64,000 nt of DNA, from NCBI RefSeq assembly GCF_029931775.1, contig NC_079324.1, positions 62,379,268 to 62,443,267 on the forward strand. Reading direction: 5' to 3'. The stretch's first letter is position 1. The number at the start of each line of letters is the position of its first letter. Of this stretch, positions 31,457-43,700 are shown piece by piece. The notes below the pieces were generated by a model. The model worked only from the letters and a program-made list of their open reading frames with translations. It did no database searches and was not told the origin of the DNA. Source of the stretch: Euleptes europaea (taxonomy: Eukaryota > Chordata > Lepidosauria > Squamata > Sphaerodactylidae). The position numbers and the translations under genes are program-made.

Positions 31457-34400
31457 GTGAATGTTTCTTCTAGGGGTGTGCCCATTCATCCTTGTTGGGC
31501 CTATGAATTTTGTCTGTTTCACAGCTGAATGGTTTATTGCCTAGGAGGGGCTCTGCGATGCAGCCTTTTCATCAGTTTAGTTTGATATGATTGTGAATTT
31601 GGTCAATCAGATGCCGCAGCCATGGGCATTCTGGAGCTGTTTGTAACATTCTGCATCATTCACATCTAGTCCGAATCGCATGCAAATAGTGAATTTGGTT
31701 TCTGTGGATGCCTTAGACAGAGCCTCACATCTCAGATTGATTTTATTACTTTATTTGATTTATTTTATTACTCCATCTGTTGGGAGTGCTTTGATTGTGG
31801 GATCCTGCATGGCGGGGGGCGGAGAGTTGGGGTCACTGGGGATGTGGGGGGAGGTAGTTGTTAATTTCCTGCATTGTACAGGGGGTTGGACTAGATGACC
31901 CTGGTGGTCCCTTCCAACTCTATGATTTCTTAATTTTAAATTGTGCGCTGCCTTTTCATGGGTGTCCAAGGGAGCTGAGGATAAGATCTAAAACATTAAA
32001 ATAATACGTAAACAGTAAGTGGGAAAGCATAGCATTTGTGAATAAAAATGGGTTAATCTTATTGCTACGAGCTCATTTCTAAAATACTGTTCTCAAGAGA
32101 CTCTAATGCCTTCCGCTGTCTTTTGCATTCACCATTTTGTTCATAAAATGGCCCTTCAGTTCCAGGTTTTCTACCACTCTGCCAGGCTAGTTCCCAGCAG
32201 GGTTTCCAGCTGGCTAGGACAGGGGTGTCAAAGAGGCGGGCCGGATCCAGCCCCTGGGGGGCTGGTCTCCGGCCCGCGAGCCAAGGCCCATACCCTCCCT
32301 GCCCCCGCCCTTTCCCGGGCACACTCAGGCTCCTGCAGGGGCCAGGTTACCCTCCTCGCCGCCCCGTGAGGGCCGGGCACGCCCTCCCCATCCCCGCCGC
32401 TGCTCCCGGCTGTTGCTATTCCCCACCCCCGCCGCCCCTGTCCTTTCCCCGAAGGGGACTTTTTTTCCTTCCCTGCGGAGGCCAGGTCTACCCATTAGCT
32501 TCTATGGGCCTCCGGAGGCCCATAGAAACTAATGAGTAGACCTGGCCTCCATGGGGGGGGGGAGGAGGAAGTCCCCATCGGGAGGCCAGGTCTACTGGCA
32601 GGCAAGCCAATGGGTAGACCTGGCCTCTGTGGGGGAACCATTGTCTCTGTCCGGAGGCCAGGTCTAACCATTCTCTTTCTTTATCCCTCTCTCTCTCTCT
32701 CTCTTTTATCTGTTTCACTCTTTCTGTCTTTCTCTTGCTCTCTCTTTCTCCCTGCCTTTCTGGACACCACCACCCCATCCAGATCTGGGCTGACGAGTCC
32801 GCTGAGAGCTCGCCAGCCAAGGCAGTCGCCCCCACCCCACCGCAGTTTTAAAATGAATGCAAGGGATTCGAAATATTAACTTTATAGAGGACAGGGGCAA
32901 AGCCAATTAATGATATTATTTTTTACTTAATTTTTTATTTCAAATACAAACGTTCTTAAAACAATAAGACTGTTAAATAAAAGAAACTGCTGTAAGAATT
33001 ATATTGTTGTAAACTTGTTTGTGTTTTAAGTAAAAAAACAATATTATTAATTGATTTTGACTGTGTCTTCTATAAAGTTTGTATCTCCAGTACCTGGCAT
33101 TACATTTTATTTATTTATTTGTTTGTTTGTTACACATCTGCGGCCCGACCAAGAGACATTTATGTTATATCTGGCCCTCCTCACAAATGAGTTCGACACC
33201 CTTGGGCTAGGATACCATTGCCCTGACGTGTACAAAACCCTCTGCCAGATAACCAGCTCTGTGCTGTGACAAACCGAGCACCTCCACATTGTGCCGGGCT
33301 CCATCCAGATTGTCCTTTGCCTTCTGCCTGGACCACAGCCAGACCCATCAGATTACCTGAGAGCCACATTAAGAATGGTGGTTTGGAGAAGTGGAGTCTG
33401 ATCTGGAGAACCGGGTTTGATTCCCCCACTCCTCCACATGAGCAGCGGAGGCTAATCTGGTGAACTGGATTTGTTTCCCCATGCCTACACACGAAGCCAG
33501 CTGGGTGACCTTGGGCAAGTCACGCTCTCTCAGCCCCACCTACCTCACAGGGTGTCTGTTGTGGGGAGGGGAAGGGAAGGTGATTGTAAGCCGGTTTGAT
33601 TCTGCCTTAAGTGGCAGAGAAAGTCGCCATATAAAAACCAACTCTTCTTCTTCTGAAATCTCAGATCGGCCGTGGAGTGTTTTGGATATCAAAAGCTGGC
33701 CAAAAAGCCATTCCTCAGGCCGGGGGTCCCCAAAGTGGTGCCCATGGGTGCCATGGCACCTGCTGAAACCTTTCTTGGGTTTATCAAGTAGTTTTAGAAG
33801 GGGGGTGGGGTCAGGTGGGGCTCTAGCCCAGCAACACTTATGATTTGCCAGTGAAGATCTGATTGGCTACACAGATTAAAATAACATTTTTTGCCAGTGG
33901 CAGCTGCCACCACAGTATTTTATTTATTCTCTCTCAACCCTCTTTCCCAGTGTATTTTAAATTACCCCTTTTCTATCCTGCATTTGGGCTTCCTCCTCTG
34001 TGTGTGTGGTTCTGTGTCCTGCAACAGCCATTTTATGTTTGGCTCTGCCTCATATGGCAGTCATTTTGTAGTTGTGACCCCCACTCTGTGTCGGAATTCC
34101 AAAGGTGTTTGCAGGCTGAAAAATGTTGGGGACCCCTGCATTAGGCTTTCATTTCTGAACCCCCCAGAAATGTGAATGTTACTTCTTTAATATTGTGGTT
34201 TCAAGGACACTATGTTGTGCAGTAGAAAGAGATTGCTTCAGACTCATGGCCACTTCCTGGCCACTATTTCCTAAAGAAAGACATTGGTTCCTCACAGATT
34301 TGCCTTCTTTCATTTAGAGTGGGAGGTCCGGAATTGCATCTCTCCTGGTACCCTCAGGCAGGCCTTAATATCTGGAGGGGAGAACAGGCCCTGGATGAGA

Positions 34401-37400
34401 TTCATGAGAGGGGAACTGAGCACAGAAGAGTTCCTGCATGAATTCGGGCAGCAGTGCTCCAAGATCGTAAGCCATTTCTCTGATTGATTTTGGGAGAGTA
34501 AGGTGTGTGCATATGTCTCTTGAACTGGATCCATACAGTGTACAGGAACAACCACAGACACAAATTAAGAGACTCCTCCGTGGTAGGCTGTCTGTCTTTC
34601 TGTCGTATTTGTTTGTTTCCCACCCTCCCTCCAAGAAACTCATCTAGGCTTACTACAAGCCTGAAGGCTGATGAGAATGAACGAATGGGACTGGCTGCAT
34701 GGAGATCTGAACCTGGCTCTCTCTGACCTCGCTCTAACACTCTGCAAAGACACATTGACTCCCTGCTCTTTCTTCTTTCCTCTTTTGCACTAGAAAATGA
34801 TGTGATGTTCCAAATGTGGCATGGTATTGTTGAGCTATATAAGAAAATTCAACCTTTTTCTTCCACATTGGGTGTTTGCTCCAACTCAGGGGGAAGCAGA
34901 TCCCCCCCCCCACTTCCACACATCTTGATGTTTTTGTGCATCTTCCAACTTTCCTCTGTCTTTTCCATGATCTTTCCAAAACGTGCTTGACTGCAATCCT
35001 TTTAGAAAGATTGTAGCAAAGCTGGGGTGGCTGCCATATGGATGGGAAAATCCAGATCTTTCCTGGTCACATACTGAATCAGACCCTCAGTCCATCAAGG
35101 CCAGTATTGTCTACTCAGACTGCCAGCAGCTCTCCAGGGTCTCAAGAAGAGGTCTTTCACATCACCTCCTACCTGATCCTTTAACTGGAGATGCCTTCTG
35201 TACACCAAGCAGGTGCTCTACCAGTGAGCATGGTCCTGTTCATAAAGGCACCATTTTCACTGCCCAAGTCTCCCAGGGTGGCCATTTCCTGCCCCTCATG
35301 CCACCGGAGGGCTTTTCAGCGTGGGAAATTAATTGGTAATTGATTATAGAGTTGTAACACTATAGTGATTAGTCAATTAGTGATTTTATAAACCCTGAAA
35401 AATCGCGCGCGCCCCACATGCCAGGGAGGACAGCCACCATTGGGGACTGGGGCAGGAAAACAGGCACTGTGAAGCCCCTTTGCCACTGCACTGATTCAGC
35501 TGCTGCAGTGGCAGTGAGAAAACTAAAGAAACAGGTTGGCCACCTGGGAGTGTTGCTGGATCCTGTCCTCCTGTTGGACAAACCGGCGACAGCTTGGGCC
35601 ACGGGCACCTTCTACCAGAGTCAACAAGTGAGCCGGCTGTGGCCTTTCTTGAGTAAGAAAGATCTTGCTACTGTAGTACATGCCCTTGTAACGTCTAGAT
35701 TAGATTACTGCAATGCACGTTAGGTGGGGCTGCCCTTGAAAGGTGCCTGGAAGCTACAGTTGGTGCATAATGCTGCAGCAGGAATGCTGTCCGGAGTTGG
35801 TCATTGGGACCAGATCACTCCAGTCTTATTCCATCTGTACTGTCTTCCAGTCTGGTGCTGGGCCCAATTAAAGGTGCTGTTATTGAGCTTTAAAGCCCTG
35901 TATGCCCTGGCACCTACGTGCTTTAAGGACCACCTACTCCTATACGAACCTACCTGACCGCTAGAGTCATCTTCAGGCACCCTGCTTCAGGAGAGACCAG
36001 ATGCGAGACAATCCAAGAAAGGGCCTTTTCAGTTGCAGCACCAAAATAATGGAATGCCCTCCCCAGAGAGAATAATCTGTCCCCTTCAGTCACTGTCTTC
36101 CACCAGTGGGTGAAGGCTTTTCTGTTTCGTCTGGCATTTCCTTATTGACTCTCCTTATTTCTACGTATGCACTTTTTAAAAAGTGGATTTTTAATGTCTT
36201 TTTATTGTTCGCCTCCTTGAGGGCTCTAGTCGGGCAAAAAGGTGGGATACAAATAAAAAGTCACCCCAGTCTTCTCTGTCAAAAGAAGCATTTTGGTGTT
36301 GTTGACCTGCTGACATTTATCCTTTTGTTCTAGGCAAATTCCTCCATTCCAGTGGACTCTTTTCTTTCTGATCTAACCAGCAACACAATGTCTAAGCAGC
36401 TCCCGGTTATGACTGAGGCTATAAAGTGTATCCGGACTGAAGGCCTGAAGATGGCAGTGCTGAGTAACAATTTTTATTTACGCAGCGGAGAAAGCTTCCT
36501 GCCTGTAGACCGAAAGCAGTTTGATGTGGTAAGTTGGTGTTGGTTTTTTTTAAAAAGAAGAAAAACTTGAATATGTCCCTTTCACCTTTCCCTTGTGGCT
36601 CCTCCTCCCACAATGAAATAACCTGCCGCTCAGACCCCATTTTATGGGCTGCCACCCATAGAATCGTAGCGTTGGAAGGGACCACCAGGGTCATCTAGTC
36701 CAACCCCCTGCACAATGCAGGAAACTCACAACTACCTCCCCTCCCCCACTCCCACTGACCCCCTACTCCATGTCCAGAAGATGGCCAAGATGCCCTCCCT
36801 CTCATGATCTGCCAAAGATCATAGAATCAGCATTGCTGACAGATGGCCATCTAGCCTCTGCTTAAAAACCTCCAGGAAAGGAGAGCTTACCACCTCCTGA
36901 GGAAGCCTGTTCCACTAAGGAACTGCTCTAACAGTTAGAAAATTCTTCCTAATGTCTAAATGGAAACTCTTTTGATTTAATTTAAACCCATTGGTTCTGG
37001 TCCGACCTTCTGAGGCAACAGAAAACAACTCAGCACCCTCCTCTATATGACAGCCCTTCAAGTACTTGAAAATGATTATCATATCCCCTCTCAGCCTTCT
37101 CCTCTTCAGACTAAACATACCCAGCTCCTTCAACCTTTCCTCATAGGACTTGGTCTCCAGACCCCTCACCATCTTTGTTGCCCTCCTCTGGACACGTTCC
37201 AGCTTGTCTACATCCTTCTTAAATTGCGGTGCCCCAAACTGAACACAGTACTCTAGGTGAGGTCTAATCTTGCAACAACCATGCAAGTTCTATTCTACTC
37301 TGTATCCATTCATATATGAATTAAACACATACCGCTGAAGAAAAGCGCACACAGTTTTCAGATTATGCTACATGTGCTGCAGGAGTGTCCGTATTGGAAG

Positions 37401-40400
37401 AGGAACGCTGTGCTGTGTGGCAACAGAGGGGGAAATGCCTTGCCTAGAGGGTGTATGCCACGTGCAAGTTTTGGAAACTTTTGTGTAAAAATCCCCATGC
37501 TTGCTTAGGCAGATCATGAGAGGGAGGGCATCTTGGCCATCTTCTGGGCAAGGAGTAAAGGTAACTGGGGGTGTGGTGGGGAGGTCGTTCGGAATTTCCT
37601 GCATTGTGCAGGGGGTTGGACTAGATGACCCTGGTGGTCCTTTCCAACTCTATGATTCTAGTTAGGGGCATCTATTTAAATCATCAACCACTTTAAAAGT
37701 GAGGGAGTGTTGAGGCTACAAGACTGAGCTGCAAATCCAGAAGTTCCTGGTTCAAATCTTGTTTTAGGCAAGCTGTGCTCTCTCAAGCTTAGCCCTGCAC
37801 ACACAGACAACAGGAGGACATTAATAGTCATCTACCCCTGACCTGGAGGACATTAATAGTCATCTACCCCTGACCCTGATGGCCCAGGCGAGCTCAAGCT
37901 CATCCTCTCTCCAAAGCTAAGCAGGGTTAGCCCTGGTTTCTCTTTAGGTGGGAAACCACCAAGGAAGTCCAGGGTTGCTACGCAGAGGCAGGTGATGGCA
38001 AACCACCTCTGTTCTTGACCTGAGTGGCCCTGGCTAGCCCAATCTTGTCAGATCTTGGAAGCTAAGTAGGGTCAGCCCTGATTATTACTTGGATGGGAGA
38101 CCACCAAGCAAGTCCAGGGTTGCTACACAGAGGCAGGCAGTGACAAACCACCTCTGAACGTCTCTTGTCTTGAAAACCCCTTGAGGGGCCGCCATAAATT
38201 GGCTGTGACTTGACAGCATTTTCCATCGCCACCTCCTGACAGGGCTGTTGTAACATGGTTGCTGTCTGAAGTGCTTTGAACCTTAGAAAGCAATATACAT
38301 GCTAACTGTTATTATTATTAAACCAGTTACATCGAGTAATTGAATTAGTGGCTGCATGATGCTGGTAACATTTTATGCAGTTAGTGGTGTTGACTACAAA
38401 GGGACTAGAATTGGCTCTGAATCTCAACAGCTTCCTGAAAACCATCAGTCCTGCAAATAAGTAAAAAAGGGGCTAAAGGGGAGGGGCTGTGGCTCAGTTT
38501 GTAGAGCATCTGCTCGGCATGCAGAAGGTCCCAGGTTCAGTCCCCGGCATCTCCAGTTAAAGTAGGTGATGGGAAAGACCTCTGCCCAAGACCCTGGAGA
38601 GTTGCTGCCGGTCTGAGTGGACAATACTGACTTTGATGGACCAAGGGTCTGATTCAGTAGAAGGCAGCTTCATGTGTTCAAGATATTGCATCACAGTGGG
38701 TGATTCTTAAGCTTCCACTTGCCTCTTTGTTCTGCTTTACTTCTCCCAGGCAGCCATTTCCCCTCCTGTCCTCCATTTCTAAATCACTTCTGAGACCAGA
38801 ATGGGTCCCCTACAGATTATACCTTGCATTATACTGGTCTGAATCTCTTGCCTTTTCCCCCTAGATAGTCGAGTCTTGCCGGGAAGGGATCGGCAAACCA
38901 GACCCTCGAATCTACAAGGTATGCTTGGAGCGTTTGGGTGTTCAAGCAAAAGAGTGTGTCTTTCTGGACGACATTGGACAGAACCTCAAAACCGCTGTTC
39001 AGCTCGGCATTAAAACGGTGAAGGTGAGCTGCAGTAATAGCAAGAGTCCACAGCCAGCAGCATTACAGAAGAGCCATCCAGGAATTTTGTCCATGGTGTT
39101 ATTTTTGATCAATTATGGTCTTAAACATCAGCTAGATTTGAGTCCTTTAGTTCCTTAGAGACCAGCAAGGTTTTTGGGTTATCAGCTTTCAACAGTCACA
39201 GCTCCCTTTGTCAGATACAAGTTGGAATGGAGATCCCTGTGTCCTTCTATCCTAGTCAGAAGATGGGAGGGGTGTTGCATAGGAGGGACACAGGATACAA
39301 ACATACAGGGCACCTTGTAATCAGCTTGATTGGAGCAGAGGAGAAATGCCTGGGGGCAGAAAATCAGATTCTGTAGAGAGATCAGAACCCTATGTCCCTA
39401 TTCAACCCCAGGAGGTCCATTGTTCTGAATTTTTAAATATCAGATTCTCAGCATCCCTAATTGGTCAGATTGTGTTTAAGAATGTGAGCAGGACTTTGCT
39501 GGTCCAGACCAAAGATGCATCTAGTCCAGCACCCTGACTTCCAACCGTGGCCAGCCTGTGGGCAAAGGCCTTCCCTGTTCTTCTGCCTCAGTTTCTGGCA
39601 TTGTGTAGGTATGTGGCGGTTCAATTTAACAAGCTCCTTCCTTTCCCCTTGGAGCCTGTGCTCTCTCTCTCAGCCCTCTCATTTCTTCCATCTTCTTGTC
39701 AGGTTGATGACCCAGATTCAGCTGTTCGAGAATTAGAGGCCTGTTTGGGCTTCCCTTTGCAATGCTTCATTCCATACACGCGCTCTGTGAGACCAACGAT
39801 GGAAATCCCGAAAGAGCCTCTCCAGAAATACCTTGAACGTGTCTTGGGGACTCAAGCAGAAGGTGTGAGAGTCTGACCTTTCTTCTGGAAATTGATAGTA
39901 CTCCAGTTTTAAGAGATGTGGGTCTCATGAAGTGCTAGATCTGTGGGTCTCTGTGGTGTCAGATTAGTCTAATTGGCCATCTAATTGGCTAAATACATTT
40001 TAATTGCAAAGGGGTAGCCCATCTGGTTCATTCAAACAAGACAAAACAAAAGTCCCATGGCGCCTTAAAAGACTGACAACCTTTATTTCAGTCAGAGTTT
40101 TTGTGAGATACTGCTCATTTCTTCAGGGAGCCGTTTTAGCCTTCCCATACGTTGGTTTTATTCTTTCTCACTCCTCTTTCCCATTGTGCTTTTAAAAAAC
40201 ATTTCTCTTGTATCCTGCACTTATGTGTGTGTGTGTGCATGGTTCTGAAGTTACAACTGTGTAGTTGGCTCTGCCTTCCATGGTGGACATTTTGTGGTTG
40301 CGCCCAACATCCAGTGTCAGAATTCCAAAGGTGTGCACAGGCTCTAAAACAGTGATGGCGAACCTTTTAGAGACCGAGTGCCCAAACTGCAACCCAAAAC

Positions 40401-40645
40401 CCACTTATTTATCGCCAAGTGCCAATACAGTAATTTAACCTGAATAAAAGTTTGCATTTGGCATGCATCTCTCCAGGACTCGTCCTCTGCTCAGCCACTG
40501 GACATTATTGCAAGGGTTGCCAGGTCTCTAGCCACCACCTGGAGGTTGGCAGCCCTAGTAGGGGAAGGGGGAGGGATGGAGAAAGGAAGGAACTGGGAGA
40601 GGAAACAGAATGAAGGAACTGGGGAAGGAAGGAAGAAAGAAAGGG

Positions 40646-40727
<82 letters not shown>

Positions 40728-43700
40728 GGAAGGAAGATAGGAAGGAACTGGAAAAGGAAAGAGAAGGAAGGAACTGGGGAAGAAAGGATGAAAGGAAGGA
40801 TGGAAGGAAGGAAGTGTCCTGGGTCGGGCCTCAAGCCCCACCCAGGACTTGCTCCAGGATGCACACCCGAAGTTCTTCCCCCCCCCCTTACCGGCCGCTC
40901 TGGGGAGGCGGCGAGGCGACGGCGCGGGACGGCGGAGATGTTGGGCCCCGGCGCGGCGGCATTGGGCACCTGCTGTCGGGGGCAGGGGAGGAGGGGGCGG
41001 CGAGGGCGATAGCGCCAACACTTGTGACCCCGCCAGCCTGCGGGCGACCTTAGGGGACGGGGAGGGAGAAGGCAGAGGCCATGCAGCCACGCCCAAGCCG
41101 GAGGCCTCGAGGGTGGCTCCGGCTACCCCACAAGCTTACCGAAGGACGAGCACGAACGGGGGAGAGGGGGAGGACTGCGGGAGATGGCAGGACTTTCTCT
41201 GGCGGACGCGCAGCTGTTGAGGGGCCGCCTGGCCCTCCGCGAGCACCCTGAGGAGAAGGAGGAGGCGGGCGAAAATGGTAGGGGGAGAGGCACCTGAGGA
41301 GCAGGACGATGGCAGCGGCAGCCTGGAGCTGGACTGCTGGCAGCCGCCTGAGGGGGACAAAGAGGAGGAAGGCGGTGAGCTGCTGCTGGAGCCTAGAGGA
41401 GGAGGCCCCTCCTCGTTGCTGCTGGCCTCTCCGCCGCCTATCAGCTGTTGCGGGGCAACGGAGGGGGAAGAGGAAGAAGCCAGCCGCGTGCATGCGAGGC
41501 AGGAAGCTGACGCGCCGACGCACGCACGGTGGGGGGGGGGAGCTCAGCTGAGAGAGGGAGGGGCACAGACGACCCAGGAGGCCTTTTGGAGCTCACCCGC
41601 GCGTGCCGGCAGAGAGGGCTACGCGTGCCGGAAGTGGCACGCGTGCCATAGGTTCGCCAACACGGCTCTAAAAGCTCTGGCATCCCTGGGTTAAACACCC
41701 TCTCCCATTCCGGCATGGTTTCTATGCAAACAAAGACTGCGCCTGCTTCTGGGCGGGAACGATTCCGCTCTCATTGCCACTGTGAATGCAGCGTGGTAAC
41801 AGAGCTTCCACACAGGAGGTTTCCTGGTGCTCTCCCCTTGCACCTGCCATCCCCTTCCTACCATTGGTGGGCTTTTGCCTTTGAAAAATCAGTAGTAGGT
41901 ATATTGTTATAGTGTTATAAAATAATATTGTGATATATTTACTACTGATAATTTTTTAATAGCCAGCAAAAAGGTGTGAGGGGAAAGCGTGTAGGGAAAC
42001 GGTGCTGGATGTGGTCAGGGAAGTGTAGAGATCTGCAGCTTCCCATCCACACTTTCAGAAAAGATCACATCAAAGCAGGCTTGGGGAAGTCTGCAACAAA
42101 GCCAGGGAAAACCTGAAAGGGAGGGGTGGTTGCAGGACGATGAGCAGAAGCTCCCAGAAGAACTGCTGCATTGGGAGGGTGTGTGGAGAAAACCTCCCTA
42201 CGGAAGCATGCTGCGTAAACCTGCAATAAGCATTTGACGGACAGAGAGGTTTCCCTCTTGTCTGTTTGAGCCCTATGGCCTGGGGCTTCCCGCTTTGGCC
42301 CCTGAACCCCTCCTTTTCACTGACTGACATCAGCTGCACCTTAGTCATACGAAGGTCAGGTCTGTGTTTTGTTTTTGTTTTTTGGTCAAATGTCAATTGC
42401 TATGAATGCTTGATTCTCTTATGATAAGGATCAAATTCCTTTTCACTCACTGATCACTTGGCCTCCAACTTCCAGGACCTCTGCTACTGCGGCAGTTCAG
42501 CCATGGGCAGTCCAATCCAACATATTACGTCCGGTTCCGGGATCACCACTTGGTCCTGAGGAAGAAGCCGCCTGGCCAGCTGCTGCCCTCCGCTCATGCT
42601 GTGGAGAGAGAGTACAGGTGAAAGGAGGATCACCACAAGGACCAACTTACATTCATGTAGAAGGCCACATGCTTCTGAGTTTCACAAGATTCTTCATCGT
42701 ACAGGTTCTGTGTAACTCAGAAGCTTGCATAGTCCTTCACTGACCTATTTAAAACATTTTCAGAGGGTAGCCATGTTGGTCTGCAGTGGAACAATGAGCT
42801 TCGAGTCCAGTAGCACCTTAGAGACCGACAAGATTTTCAGGGTATAAACTTTTGAGAGTCAAAGCTCCCTGCTTCAGATACCTGTTGAAGGGAGATTTGA
42901 CTCTGGAAAGCTGATTACCCCAAAAATCTTGTTGGCCTCTAAGGCACTACTGGACTGGAATCTAATTGTTCTATTTAAAGTATAGATCTTGAAGGGTAGC
43001 TATGTAAGTCTGTCACTAGCAATAGAAAAGAGCAAGAGTCCAGTAGCACCTTAAAGACTAACAAAATTTCTGTCAGGGTATGAGCTTTCATGAGCTGTGG
43101 CTCACAAAAGCTCATACCCTGACAGAAATTTTGTGTCTTTGAGATGCTACTGGACTCTTGCTCTTTTCTATATTTAAAATATGTTCTTGTTTTCAACTTT
43201 ACTGTTGCAGTTCTTTGTATCACTTTCATGAATTCAAGTATCAGCCTATGAACTGGAGATTTTAAAAAAGGAGAGAAGAATGCTAAACATTGTCCAGTAG
43301 CATAGTCTTTTTGATTTAGAACTTGTTATTTGTGTTGTCAGTGCACAATCGAAGAGCCACTGTGGTGTAGCAGTTAGTGTGGGACTAGGACCAGGGAGAC
43401 CTGGGTTCAACTCCCTCTTCTCACCCATTTACCGGGTGACCTTGAACCAATCATTGTCTGTCAGCCTAACCTACCCCTTAGGGTTGTCATGAGAATAAAA
43501 GGGGGGAAGGGAGAACGATATATGTTGTCCTGAGCTCTCTGGAGGAAGGGTAAGATAAAAATAAGTAATAAAACCAGCAAATCATTCCAAATCATCCCAG
43601 TTCTTTCCTTCTTTTCCCTGACAGGGTTTTGAAGGCTCTTGCAGGTGCTGGCATCCCAGTTCCAAAAGTTCTCTCTCTGTGCGAAGATTCAAGGTGAATT

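Larger units (their letters stand above)
40350..41665. mobile_element. non-autonomous hAT transposon, 1316 bp, CpG-rich, nested
   Basis: Termini CAGTGATGGCGAACC and ggttcgccaacacgg. Exact target duplication CTCTAAAA at 40342-40349 and 41666-41673. Contains a purine-rich run with (AAAG)n at about 40652-40727, then a CpG-rich stretch (about 40890-41560). Apparent ORFs there are compositional. Lies in ACAD10 intron 5. Confidence 0.92.
40136..41689. mobile_element. older hAT-like element (family of 33721-34138), split by a younger hAT
   Basis: 40136-40349 matches the 3' half of the 33721-34138 element (cattgtgctttt..tatcctgcactt..tggctctgcctt..gaattccaaaggtgt). Its last bases reappear at 41674-41689 (gctctggcatccctgg), after the inserted element. 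Confidence 0.75.

Noticed and set aside
37900-38100. 5S rRNA gene candidate
   Set aside because: Only part of the 5S sequence is present, diverged, and joined to SINE body and BovB-like tail.
40491-41523. Long open frames on both strands in the CpG-rich stretch
   Set aside because: They lie inside a hAT element delimited by exact target duplications, have low-complexity Pro/Ser/Arg composition in several frames at once, and match no family.
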